From: Paulownia fortunei
Lineage: Eukaryota; Streptophyta; Magnoliopsida; Lamiales; Paulowniaceae
NCBI GenBank assembly: GCA_019321725.1
Contig: CM033121.1
Span: 2,108,001-2,172,000, forward strand
Length of the DNA stretch: 64,000 nucleotides
Reading direction: 5' to 3'
The notes below the pieces were generated by a model. It was not told where the DNA came from, did not search any database, and worked only from the letters and a program-made list of their open reading frames with translations. The position numbers and the translations under genes are program-made. This document shows positions 47,105 through 58,669 of this stretch, one piece after another; position 1 is the first letter of the stretch; every line of letters starts with the position of its first letter.

Positions 47105-47944
47105 TTTGTATCTAATTCTTGTAAAATCTTGGAAAATCTGAAGTGGGACTGATCAATACTTGTTTAGACCAATAAAGGGAGCACTCAAACTAAGTATTTT
47201 TTCTTGGGAATTTTTCTTGTTTGATGGGCTATATGGAAAAGAAAACATGCTTTGTTATTTATAAGCATTGATTTCTTGGTGAATAAGCTCAAGTTGAAGG
47301 GCGATCTTGTTTCTGATTATTTAAATGAAGTTACTTAGAAATCAAGAAATCTGATTATTTTTGTTAACTAAATTTGACCAAGTAACTTTTTTTAATTTTG
47401 CCTTAGACTTGCTCATCTATAGTTTTGCCTTTCTCTTGATAAGTTTTGTGGAAAATGGTTTGGGGTGTAACAACTTCCACGGTTAAGCCCTCAATTATTT
47501 TAACATAGAAAAGACTAACTATAACAATTTTGGTGAATTATATATAATCCATTGATGTAGATATTTTGTTTCCAAGACCTTTTGTCATCTTTGTTTTTTT
47601 ATTTTATTACACAGAAAAATAATTTTGCTGAATTATACATAATCCATTGATGTAGATATTTTGTTTCCAATAAATTTTTTCATCTTTTTTTTTTAATTTT
47701 GCTGAATTATATATAATCCATTGATGTAGAGATTTTGTTTCCAATAAATTTTGTCACCTTTTTTTTTATTTTATTACATAGAAATTGCAAATTAAGTGAA
47801 ATTTCTTGCAGTATGTGAGCTATATGTTTTTTTTTTTTTTTGGTTAATAAAAAGTGAGCTTGGATTTTCAACATCACGAGCACTATAGATGGTTTAAGTC
47901 AATATTTCACAAATTAAAAAAAAAAAAAATCATACAACTGGGGA
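47105..47944. other. Spacer with triplicated repeat
   Basis: Holds the promoter of the small minus-strand gene and the tandem repeat at 47525-47790. No other gene is seen. Confidence 0.5.
47525..47790. repeat. Three-unit tandem repeat, period ~75-95 bp
   Basis: Units at about 47525, 47621 and 47695 each contain GAATTATA, TAATCCATTGATGTAGA, ATTTTGTTTCCAA and a T-rich tail of varying length. The second and third units are the most alike. Confidence 0.85.
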
Positions 47945-48212
47945 AAAAAATTTAATCAATCGGGTAGTGGTGATGAGAGGTTCGATTTCAGTAATGAGGT
48001 CTTGTCATGGATTGATCAGTGCAGTGATGGGTCTGTTCTGTACGTTTGTTTTGGGAGTCAAAAGTTATTCAAGGCGGCCCAAATAGAGGGAGTGGCTCTT
48101 GGGCTTGAAAAGAGTGGAGTTCGATATCTTCTCGTAGTAAAACCTTTCACGGCCCAACAGGGTTACCGAGGTCTCCATATAAAGAGTTGGGCCTCACAGG
48201 TGCCCATGTTTT
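47945..48212 (+). pseudogene. Fragment of a family 1 UDP-glycosyltransferase
   Basis: An in-frame stretch reads VLSWIDQCSDGSVLYVCFGS, QKLFKAAQIEGVALGLEKSG and GLHIKSWASQVPM. These match the region of plant UDP-sugar glycosyltransferases just before and into the PSPG box (the usual pattern is WLD..P.GSVLYVCFGS and then G.....W..Q). The segment between VVK and the GLHIK block is shortened, and the key PSPG residues W..Q..L.H....F..HCGWNS are absent because the homology stops at a poly-T run. No N-terminal acceptor domain precedes it. It is a dead fragment, perhaps UGT89-like, likely moved here by duplication or transposition. Confidence 0.8.
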
Positions 48213-49519
48213 TTTTTTTGTTCAACCGACGCACAAAAAAAATATTTTATTATGAATAAACAAGATATTGAGAAATTGTAAAGTTATAATTATTGATATG
48301 GATCTTTTCCACATAAAAAGAGAATCTTGTATTACAATAAAAATAAAAGTGACGTGAATTATTCAATACAAATTATTTTTCATTTGTTGTGCTCGTTAAA
48401 ATAACTATCTAAACATACTGAATCCATAAAACAATGGAGTGGTTCTTGAATTATTGTGGATGGAACTCGGGTTGAAATCGATACCACAACGAGTGATGAT
48501 ATAATTGACGTATATTATGAAGTAGAATATAAAATAAAAAAATTAAATTAAAATAATATTTTAATCCATCATTTAAAAACAAAGTCTCTATTCAAAGAAA
48601 GAACAAGAAGAGAGACAGATGATATATCTTTGTCTTTGCAGGCAAAGGGTTTGCCTCATTCCTCCTGACGTCCATGCCAAATGAGTGGGACGTAAGTTTA
48701 ATATAGGACCCAATTACAATTCACTGAGATAAACACTTCAACTAAGAGCGATGATCATAACAAATATATACACTTAGTACTGTTTTCATAAGTATTTCCT
48801 GATGGGGATACTCTACTACTTTTTTAACTTTCTGGAAAAGGAAAACACTTCATTTGATGGTTAAGCCATGAGGGTTTAATTCATTATTTCTTGAAACTAA
48901 GTGCAAAAAGTTCAGGCAAACAAAAAAACAAAGATCAAGTTGCAGCTTATAACTGTAACATGGTGGACTTGTGCATGCATGGCAGATTATTTAGCTTTTC
49001 AAATGTTTAAGATAGGAAATAACGTAAATATCAGATTACTTCATCTGATTAATTAGTATAATGTTTTTAATATTTTGTAATTTGTTACTGGATAATTGAT
49101 CACTTGTTTAACCTTGCTAATCAGTTCGACTAAAATTTAACATTCGTTCCAACAGGTACTAGCGGTACAGAACCTTGACAATGTTGTTATTCAATGCTTC
49201 TTTTCACACAACCTGAAGCTTATGTCACATTTGTTTTCCAGAATAAGAATCTTTCTGCTGTTCGGAGAATAGATAATTCTGGAAATTCAACTGTCATTTT
49301 TCCACAACTATTTTACAAGTCCAACATGCTTTTTATTAGTTTTGCTTAAAAACCAAGCACAAAGATAAAAATGTGTCAATGAAATCCACATTTCTCCTAC
49401 CAAACCATTTGACATACTGTTCTTTTTGGAAACCCCACCTTATAAAACTCTTGACTACTTCACATCTGTCCTAATTAAGGCATAGTGCTGTGGAAACATT
49501 TTCCCACTTGATCTCCAGC
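48213..49519. other. Spacer upstream of the DNA glycosylase gene
   Basis: No supported gene. I looked for continuation of the glycosyltransferase fragment and found none. The last ~150 bases hold the probable promoter of the glycosylase gene, including CTTATAAAAC at about 49440. Confidence 0.5.
49439..49450 (+). promoter_or_regulatory. TATA box of the DNA glycosylase gene
   Basis: TTATAAAA lies about 75 bases upstream of the ATG at 49520, in a good position for a TATA box. Confidence 0.5.
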
Positions 49520-51435
49520 ATGTCCAAACAGTATGTGAAGAAACAGGCCCTGGAGAAGAGCAAAAACATTCCCAGGGAAAAGGAGAAGCAAAACACTAAC
49601 TTATTTTCCAAACACCTGAAGAAAATTTACCCCATTGGGCTGCCCCGAACTTGCTCGCCTCTTTCATTATCTTCTTTATCATTATCTTTGTCACAGAACT
49701 CCACTGATTCTTCCTTAACTGATTCTTCCACCCCACTTGATCAGAAAATCTCCTTTGCCCTTCGCTTGATAGCCCCTATCGAAAGAAAAGTGGCCCCTGT
49801 GGCAAAAATTGTGCAGCAACCTAGTTCAAATAATCCTAGTGAGGAAGGCACAAGGAGGTGCAACTGGATTACAAAAAACAGTGGTAAGCTATAGGCCATA
49901 TTGGAAATCATGGGATTGTTTGTTTTCTGTTCTTGACATTCATTCAAATGATGTTTGTTACTAGTTAGTTTACATCAAAAACTGAATCAAATACCGAACA
50001 ATAGCATCAGACATGGGATGTAGAATAAATTAATTCTTAGTTCAAGGATATTTGTTCTAAATGCCATGATCATGAATTTATAGCATGTGTGATGCTAATT
50101 CCTATGCCAATATTAATATTATTTGGCCTTGGTTCCCCTCAGAAAGATTTGATTTTTTCCAAGCATATAAATCACTTTTCTGATGATCAATTACTACATT
50201 CCAAGGGTCTGACAGAGAACAGGGGCTGTAGGGCATGGAATCTATTCCATGCAAACCCGGCAAAAATATTTACTAAGAATAGAAAGCTCAACCTCTCTCA
50301 AAAGGGGTGGCAATCATTGCTGAATTCCTCATACCTAATTTTTAGATGCCCCTGTAGACTCTTTTTAGTTTATGTTGGTAAACTTGAGAGTGGTTATGAT
50401 TCCATCAACATGATTATCCAAACTCCATTCTTTATTTTGAACTTGGCTTTAAAAAGTGGTTGTTACAACCACATTATTACTTCAGCATCAATGCTTATAT
50501 TCGCGCAATTATATACTTTTTAAATCATAACCCGAATTTGGTTTTGGCTTCAAAGAATTTTTTTTTTTTCTAAATTAGTTTTTGAAACTGGTTACCAGAT
50601 AAAGTTTATGTGCAATTTCATGACGAATGCTGGGGAGTTCCAGTTTATGACGACAAGTGAGTTTACCTTATTAATTAGTACTGAATTCGAATTCGTCACC
50701 TAATTGATCATAATGATGTGTAAAGAATTTGTAAAATACTATGATAGTCAGCTGTTTGAGTTGCTTGCAATGTGTGGAATGCTTATGGATTTCAACTGGA
50801 CTGAAATCCTTAAAAGGAGAGAACTTCTCAGGTCACATTTTTCTGCTCAGAATTTATACTCAAGAAAAATATACCTCTGTTTTACTATAATTTCTCAAGA
50901 AAGAATTTGCAATGTATAATCACACAGAGAAGCTTTTGCTGGTTTTGATCCCAACAATGTGAGCAAAATGGGTGAAAAGGAGATCACTGACATAGCCTCC
51001 AACAAAGAACTAACTTTAGCAGAAAGCAGAGTTAGGTGCATAGTAGACAATGCAAAATGCATAACAAAGGCAAGTTTCTACTAATACCATACGACGTTCA
51101 TTTCACCCAGTGTAACATAAAATGAACGTTTTTTTTTTTTTGCATTAACATGTTAGGTTGCTAGGGAATATGGATCTTTCAGTAGCTACATGTGGGATTA
51201 TGTGAGTTACAAACCAGTGATCAACAAGTTCAGATATCCAAGAAATGTTCCATTGAGGAGTCCAAAGGCAGAGGTCATTAGCAAGGACTTGGTGAGGCGC
51301 GGGTTCCGGTTAGTGGGGCCCGTTATCGTGTATTCGTTCATGCAAGCAGCAGGGATGACTATTGATCATCTTGTTCATTGTTTCAGATATGGAGAGTGTG
51401 TAAATCTTGCAGAAAGGCCATGGAGACATGTCTGA
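49520..51435 (+). CDS. DNA-3-methyladenine glycosylase I (Tag) family protein
   Basis: Five exons: 49520-49883, 50599-50656, 50748-50831, 50928-51069 and 51157-51435, giving 308 residues. The start is ATG at 49520 (MSKQYVKKQ); an upstream in-frame GTG is not used. Residues 1-110 are a basic, Ser/Leu-rich extension. The Tag domain starts at RRCNWI and has Zn-ligand counterparts Cys114, His129 (FHDECWGVP), His287 and Cys291 (DHLVHC, same H-x3-C spacing as in E. coli Tag). Trp158 in FNWTEIL matches the conserved domain tryptophan. The position of the E. coli catalytic Glu38 is Cys150; plant homologues I recall also lack this Glu. It probably removes alkylated bases in base excision repair, possibly with altered specificity. 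The last intron is GC-AG. A 144-codon frame inside intron 1 is not part of the gene. Confidence 0.9.
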
Positions 51436-54400
51436 TAAGAAGTTGCATGAACCTAGCAAAAATGACTTATTATAGACCTAAGTTACATAATTATTTTTAA
51501 TTTACAGTTGTGGTGGGATGGATTCAACAAGAAGTTTGAATGGATTGTCATCAGTTTTCTTGAAGAATTTTGTCTGAGCTTTTGAGTTGTACAGACCAGT
51601 GTATTTTAATTTATAATGTTAAAAGTGTTATTTGAGTTGATATTGTTAGCATTGTTTTAAGGAGTCGATGAAAGATTTTAAAGAAAAAAGTTTTGGGGTT
51701 ATTTGCATAGCTGGCCTTTAAATTTCTGGAAACCCTTTATCTAGTACTTGAAATACCAATTTTCCTGTTCTTTAATCCCAATTAATTTCTGTTAAATCCA
51801 ACTTTGATCAAATTCCCAACTTTCCATCAAATATGTGGGTTAGCTTGTAATTAAGATGATAAACCAAGACTTGCACAACAATACCATTAGTTGGGCCAAC
51901 GATGTCCGAAAGATGAAATCAGATAAATGTGACAAGATTACAAAGCCTGAATAAACATAATCTTCAGCTTCATTTTTACAAATCGGGGAGAAAGAGGACT
52001 GAATTAAGGTTGTTGGATTTGAAATCTTCTGGACAGTTGGATAATTTTTGTGAAAGAAAATGATTTAGGGCTTTGCAGAAAAGACTCAAGGTGTTTGAAC
52101 TATCCACACAAAAGATCGTCACATGAAATGGGCTTTGTTTGAACATGGTTTTGTCTCAGGATGCAGATTTTACTTTTTGGACTAGGCCCAGGTAGACCTT
52201 GTTAGGCTACAATTTGTTGGTATTAGGAATGCAGATCGGCCCAGATTAGTCACTGATCCAAGTTCAGCCCATCAGTTTATAGTTTGGACAAGTACGCGTA
52301 TTCACAAATCTCATTAACAATATTGGGCCATGAGTAAGTTTCAAATCAAATCAGCCCAAATCCCATTGACAGTATCCGCAAAAGTAATTGAACTCGTGTT
52401 CGCACAGTTCTGAGGTGGAAAATTCTTCGCAACATTAAAAGTGAAATATTGTATATATATATATTAAAACATTTAAGATATTTTATTTTGGGATTGGTAT
52501 TTTTAGTGTCAGAAAAAGATTTTTTCTTTTTTAAGAATCAGAATAATGCAAACTTATCTGTAACAAAAAAATATGAATTTTTAATTAATCACAATAACTA
52601 TATACGTGCAAATCATGAACAAAACAGAATAATTAATTTTATTGACCCTCAATTATATATGACATGATGATACTGCATTAAAAATAAAAGTAATGAACAT
52701 GGGCTATGTTTAATTATACGATGACTCTTTTAAGAATTAATTCAGATTAAAACCAGGTCCATCTCAAATCCAAGTCTCAACTTCCATTTTCAAAACAATC
52801 TACATATCATCCCCGCACCCCAACCCAACCACCCCAAATAAACCAACAAGTAGACAACTCCCAGCCCCACAAACTATTTCGCTTTGTTCCTCCATTACTC
52901 TAACTTAAATTACAATTCTTACAAGAAATGAAGCCCCACATCAAGAACAAGTTGCACTAAAATTACAAATGCAAAAAAAAAAAAAAAAAAAAAAAAAAAC
53001 AAGGGCCAGTGCACTGATTAGCCTGCAAAAGTTTGTACCCATCCATGCCATATCATCACCTAGTCATTTTATGCGCATAATAATATTCATTTCGAGTTGT
53101 TTTTTCCATTCATCAATGGAGAGGTCTTGTTTGCCAAACAATTGACTGCTGAGGATGGGGACTTCCATTAAACTTTATATCCTTATCACTTTTCTTAGCT
53201 TGTTTTGATTTGTACGTATGTCTCTGTTCGATGTTAAATGACAAAAACAAAAAAAACTTTACCACCAAAGTTTGGAGCCTTCACAGCTACTTCCTAATAA
53301 TAATTAGCTAATATTGTGGGTGTCAATCGAGAATCATGTCATGGCAAAACTAGGCTACTAGGTGCAATGCTACAGAAAACTTGAAATTCAGAAGGACAGC
53401 ATGGACTCTCCAATGCACTCAAGGACCAATGCCAATGGTTTTTGTATGAGCTTTTGGGGGTCCTAATATTGATAGCTATAATCTGTTCTTCTCGAAAAGT
53501 CAGTATCAATGGAGTTTCTTCGTGTCATTCCTGCTTAAAAGAATACAACTAATCTTGAAATAAAGGACATTTTCGCCGACACACTCTAGCAATCAAGTCA
53601 TGTCTTTTTTGATGTAATAGAAAATTAATCATATTTGGGATATGAAGATGACAACCGCCTGGTAATGTAGAATATCTTGGCTTTACTATGTGTATTCAAA
53701 TAATGGAGTATAAAGTTAGGGGAGAAAAATTAAAGAACAACTCATTCTTTAGTTGCTCGAGATAAATTCGGGCTTGCTGGTCTAAACGTTGCCTGAAAAA
53801 ATCGAATCTGAAGAAAATAAGGTCAGGTCTAGCACAATTTCAAGCTTGCAAAATGCTTTTAGCTTGAATCGACACTTTAGCTCAAAACAAATTCTGACAA
53901 CTTATATCACGTTAGGGCAAGTTTTGAGGACCTTCAAGCTTGTCCTCCTAGGGTCTTTCTTTCCTTTGGACTGAACTCTTTTAAACCTAAGAAGTACCAG
54001 CCGCCATTTCCTTCACTACTCCACATAAAGTCGAAGTAACCATGAAATGATGCAACCACAATTCTGCACATATGTACACATGTCTTGACATCTATCATCG
54101 CCAGGCAACTGCTAAAGCAAATAGCAGAACACCTTTGAAAAAAAAAAGCGAGAGAAATATGAAAAGAAGACGGGGATTCAGCTGAGTTCTTACAATTGAA
54201 ACACAAAAGGTAAAAAAACAGCGTCCACATAAGTGCGACTCCAACATCTACAAGATCCATTTTCTTTTCCAAGATTTCATTCTACAAATTATTTATCCAA
54301 CAATGTTGATCAGAAAAGATAAAAAAAAAACTCTCAAAGAAGAAGAAAAAATACAACCAGTTATACTCAGCCTTTTCATTCGGCTGTCTCCAAAGAATAT

Positions 54401-54549
54401 TTACACAACACTGTCTCTTACTGCTTCTCCCACCTAGTATGCCTTGAGGGAAAAGCATAAACCAAATCTACCCTATGACTCGCTCAACAAGCCCCGCGTC
54501 TTATTTTCTTCATCTATCATAGCAACATATGGTAGTCTAACCTCAACTC
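51436..54549. other. Spacer between convergent glycosylase and PI4-kinase genes
   Basis: Begins with 3' UTR of the glycosylase and ends with 3' UTR of the minus-strand PI4-kinase. In between lie AT-rich DNA and a 27-base poly-A run at 52974-53000. The minus frame 53934-54272 has no recognisable domain. No gene is supported. Confidence 0.5.
52974..53000. repeat. Poly-A tract
   Basis: Uninterrupted A run of about 27 bases. It could be the tail of an old retroposed copy, but no gene-like sequence is recognisable on its left side. Confidence 0.9.
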
Positions 54550-56475
54550 TCAAAACTGGCAAGAAGTCCCGAGCCTCTGTCTCTGCCTCTGGCCAAGTGT
54601 GATAGACTTCCGCTTGGCGAATGCAGGATAAAGCAGCTCCTGGAACTTCTCTAAAAACAGTACCCATTCCTCCTCCTTCATGTCTGCTAGCTTCACAAAG
54701 CTGACACTTGCTGGGAGCTGTTCATTTGCACTCCTGTGGCCAGATGATGAACTAGCAAGATAGCCAAAGTCTGGTTTGGCTCCTGCAAATTTTGGAAACT
54801 TCTGATTCTTCTCACCTAAGCTAGTATTTTTCAGTGACATAGACAGCTTAGAAATACTTTGACCTTTCGTTAGGGTTGGAACATTAACCAACCCCTTTTC
54901 CTCTTCTCCTTCACTTTCCCCTTCTTCCTCCTCACTACATTCCTCTAGTTTAGAAAGTGGTGTACGGCCATTAACACTTCCAAATCCAAAATGGTATGGC
55001 GCTCCTGCCACAAAGTCGTCCGAGGCCATCTTTGGGGTTGACTCATAACTACCATCTTCACAATCTATGTCAAATTGAAAATCATCAAAATCTGCTTCAC
55101 CCTTGGGAGATAACATTTCCTCAGCAATAAGCCTTCTTGCCTCGATGCATATAACCTCAAGCTCACTGGGTTCCTCCTCACCACTGCGAAACTCCCTACT
55201 CATCATCTCCCCAATCTCAGCAAGACACAGCCCATATGCAGCAGCTTCCTTGAGGAAAATTGTGCAGAGAAACAAGACACGCAAACAAGCTTCTCGAATC
55301 ATGGGGAGCTCACTTCGCAGCATCTCCGAATCACGACCAGGGTCAAGATTGCTAATGTACTCAAGTTCATCATCGGAGAATGGGATGGACGCCTGAGGCC
55401 AATGAATCCACTCAAAATACGGATCTTCCAAACTCTCAGGCAAGCAAAGGCCATGGTCAATGGGAATCAGTTCCACTTGACCAAATCTCCCTACGTCATC
55501 AAGTTTCCTAACTAAAAGATTACCTGCATGTCTATCTGTGTTAAGTATCCTAATGTCTAAAATCCCAATTCGATGCACAGCAGAAACAGGGAAACTTGAC
55601 GTTCCATGGTCGCTAGCATCAAAATCATGTGGAATGTACTGTTGGAAGGATGCAATCTTGCTGACAAGCTTCTTGTTCTGAGGCTTGATTCCATTCACAC
55701 CATCATTAACATTGAAGATCGAGTGAGTGATCTTCACCAGTGCAGTAGGCGGCACATTTGCAAAATGATCATAATCGAGAAGATAAGCAGCTACTTCTCT
55801 GAAACCTGTTTCACCGACCCTCACAGAACGTTTTAAGCCCGGTTGCCCAAGAGCTTTACCAACAAAGCCCTTCGGATTGTTAGGGGCAAATGGTTCTTCA
55901 TCTGTGGGCTTCACAATGGCAACACTCTCACCTCGGACATTTCTGAAATAATACGCTCCTCCAAGCCCACTATGAACAGGGATTGGATCAACCCCATTCT
56001 TCATTGCCTTGACAATTTCCTTAACAAGTTGTTTTGTCTTGGCAAAGCGATTTGAATGGCCCAAAATCTCGATTGGCCCACTTTGATCTCTCTGTTGGAT
56101 GTCCCTACCAGTGGGTGACAAACACGGAGTTGACGAACTTCTATGCATCAAATTCCTTGTCAGCAGGAGAGGAGAATCATTTCGAACGGCACTGAGATCA
56201 TTCTTCAGAATCATATCCCCAAATGTCAAAGAACTCTCCTCAATGGGGAAGTTTAGGGCAAGCTGCAACCTCCTCTTCACAGTATGTGCATTGTCGCTCC
56301 TGTCCAACTCCATCCCCAACACACAACCTGTCTCAGTCTGTACAAAAACACGTCTCCTGCAGGTCGGTTTCCCTTCCATTCTATTAGTTCCATGGTACTC
56401 CCCACTTCCAAGCGGGCTCTTGAAAGCTGCCACAGCCATCTGGGTCTGAACAGGGCTATCCAAGTTACGAGACAT
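54550..56475 (-). CDS. PI4KG: Phosphatidylinositol 4-kinase gamma / ubiquitin-like-domain kinase
   Basis: A single intronless frame of 641 residues on the minus strand. The ATG at 56475 (MSRNLDSPVQTQM) matches the family start; the frame is open further upstream but without an ATG. A ubiquitin-like domain lies at about residues 41-115, with VFVQTETGCVLGMEL and LTFGDMILKND. The kinase domain spans about 150-420: Lys189 in SVAIVKPTDEEP, the catalytic loop DRHAGN at 314-319, and the metal-binding IDHG around Asp340. An acidic linker (EECSEEEEGE) and a conserved end, QRLGTSCQF, follow. Plant type II gamma PI4-kinases mostly show protein kinase activity in tests and link to ubiquitin-proteasome and hormone signalling. 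I think it is closest to Arabidopsis PI4KG5/7. Confidence 0.95.
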   Translation of the reverse strand: MSRNLDSPVQTQMAVAAFKSPLGSGEYHGTNRMEGKPTCRRRVFVQTETGCVLGMELDRSDNAHTVKRRLQLALNFPIEESSLTFGDMILKNDLSAVRNDSPLLLTRNLMHRSSSTPCLSPTGRDIQQRDQSGPIEILGHSNRFAKTKQLVKEIVKAMKNGVDPIPVHSGLGGAYYFRNVRGESVAIVKPTDEEPFAPNNPKGFVGKALGQPGLKRSVRVGETGFREVAAYLLDYDHFANVPPTALVKITHSIFNVNDGVNGIKPQNKKLVSKIASFQQYIPHDFDASDHGTSSFPVSAVHRIGILDIRILNTDRHAGNLLVRKLDDVGRFGQVELIPIDHGLCLPESLEDPYFEWIHWPQASIPFSDDELEYISNLDPGRDSEMLRSELPMIREACLRVLFLCTIFLKEAAAYGLCLAEIGEMMSREFRSGEEEPSELEVICIEARRLIAEEMLSPKGEADFDDFQFDIDCEDGSYESTPKMASDDFVAGAPYHFGFGSVNGRTPLSKLEECSEEEEGESEGEEEKGLVNVPTLTKGQSISKLSMSLKNTSLGEKNQKFPKFAGAKPDFGYLASSSSGHRSANEQLPASVSFVKLADMKEEEWVLFLEKFQELLYPAFAKRKSITLGQRQRQRLGTSCQF

Positions 56476-57700
56476 GAAAGGAAGAGTATGACCAACGATG
56501 GTTCTTCTCACAGCCGGCAACCAAGATGGCGACGGGAGAGAGATTTCCCCTCACTCTCAGTTGAACGCCAAACTTAGAAGCCGATTGCGATGGAACCAGA
56601 TATATATGTGTATCAATAACGATCATCAATCGGCAAACCCAGATCTAAATTCTTATCGTCAAAGCAAACCAAGATCTAAGTTCCTATCCTCAAAAACTAC
56701 CGCAAATGAATCACAGCACCAGTATACTAGAAGACCCAGTAGAGGGAGGAGAGAGATTTATACAATCAGTACATAGAGAGAGCCATCTGATGATTCCAAT
56801 TAAGCCTCACACCACAACCTGAAAGTACAAAAAGGGCCAAGTCAAATAACAAAACTTAATAGTGTAACATTTCCATCAACTCAAAAACTGAAAGAATTAA
56901 CTGTACAAACTCTGAAAAAACACGATCAGTTATTCAAGATTTCTCTCCACAATGTCAAACATATAAATAGCTGATTGCTGAAAATGGAGGTAGGTCAACA
57001 GGAATTGATTTAATAGACTTTTTCAATTACTTCTTCAAAGCAAAAGAAATCCTATTAATCAGATACAGTAAACGATTCAGGCTTAATGAAGTCCCCGGCA
57101 GCAAGCAAGAACTACTTATCTATAGAACATTATTCATAACTTACGTTAGGCAACAAATGAATCTTGAAAAAAAAAAAAGGAGGTTAAATCTGCTAATACA
57201 CGCAACACACACGTAATCCGCTGAATCTTGATTTAGTAAATTACTCAATTCGACACTCTAACCTCAATCACATTTAATACGCTACATTTCCACATATTAA
57301 TATAGGAAAACTTAATCCTATCAACACGAAGTAGGAACCTTGCTCTCACACAATAAATAACTCACCTAGTTCCGGAAAAAAATAAAAACAAAGAAAAAAA
57401 AAAGGAATTTCATGCATTCACATTAGTTCCAAAACCTAACAGACGAAAAGACCAGAAAAATTAAACGTAAAATATGTAAATCAACTCACCAGAAGGCCAG
57501 ATCTGAAGACGCTCTTCCTTTTCTTCCCCGGTTTCCGTAAACTACTACAAGACCGTTTATATAAACTTTGGAAAAATCCTAACAAGCCAACGGTCGGAAC
57601 AACAGACAACCAGAAGGTTTACGGCTAGGATTTGATCGGAGTATTTCCGTCTTCCTTCCTTCCTCTGCGCTTCTCGTTTTCTCTGTGATTCTTCTTTTCT
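56476..57700 (-). promoter_or_regulatory. 5' UTR with probable intron of the PI4-kinase gene
   Basis: Upstream of the ATG the minus strand has a good acceptor CTTTCAG at about 56825-56819 and a good donor CTTCTG/GTGAGT at about 57490. These would frame a 5'-UTR intron of about 670 bases, leaving a first non-coding exon above 57490. This gene structure is common for plant PI4K gamma genes. The exact ends need transcript data. Confidence 0.5.
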
Positions 57701-57719
57701 CTATATCTATATGTGGACA

Positions 57720-57737
57720 TCTGTATATATAATAAAA
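57720..57737 (-). promoter_or_regulatory. TATA box of the PI4-kinase gene
   Basis: Minus-strand ATTATATATACAG at about 57737-57722 lies just upstream of CT-rich sequence and the proposed non-coding first exon. Confidence 0.45.
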
Positions 57738-58669
57738 ATAGCTTTAGTTCTTTCTTGGTTTCTTTTTCCCCTATTTTTCTTCGCCTGCCTCTTCCCAGAC
57801 TGTTCTCCTTTTAACCCTACAGTGACTAAAGTTAGGAGTTAACTACGGTTAGTTCAAGCCGACCTGAGTTACATGGTCTCATTTGGTGGAAATGTCTAGA
57901 ATGCCGAATTTCAGCCGTCGATGGGGAACTGAGAAGTGATCTTGATCGTACGTGGGCTTGGTGACGTGGATATAAGGGATTGGGGAATGACGTGTCATGG
58001 TCAGCGAATCCTGGGGGCTTATTATTTTTACACTTTCTATGCGCACAGATTGAATTTGACTATGCTACTGGTGAATGGACATAACTGCCCCTGCTTAAGG
58101 ATTAATTTCTTTGCCTGAGTTTGGTTTTAATCTGTTATCAAACTTATTATTTATTTTAAGTTTGATTGTTAAATGAAAAATTCAACGAGTTTAATGCAAC
58201 TTAAGCGAATTTGAATAAATTGATATAATCATTTGATTTTATCATTATCTAACTCGAGATTTTGAATTCATGATAAAAAAATAATTTAATTTGATAGGTT
58301 AACAAATTGAGATCAGTGTTAATTTGAGCTCATTATGTAAAAAAAAAAAATTTGTGACAAATATTAAGTAGATAAATTGAGAATTAATGTCGTTAGATGT
58401 TATCTACTTGAATAATATTCAAATAAAATTATAAGTCCTTAAATTATGCACAATAATATTTGTATCTTATTTTATAAAATTATCATTTATCAATACGGAC
58501 AACTTACAAATTTATTTGAATGCTTACCAAGTGCTAGCTAATTGTTTTGACTCGGTGCACCGCATTTGCATGCGAAGAATGTGTGGATATGTTTGGAGTT
58601 GTAGTTGGTCCTATGGGTTTGAATGTAAAAAATTTATGAGTCCCAATATTAATATGATATAACTTTTAA
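57738..58669. other. Upstream flank of the PI4-kinase gene, no gene seen
   Basis: Promoter-distal DNA becoming AT-rich. A plus-strand frame at 57936-58118 has no domain. Nothing else is supported. Confidence 0.5.

Noticed and set aside
50089..50523. 144-codon plus-strand frame
   Set aside because: Lies wholly inside intron 1 of the DNA glycosylase gene, starts without a matching context and has no domain.
55103..56449. Several plus-strand frames
   Set aside because: Antisense shadows of the intronless PI4-kinase coding region.
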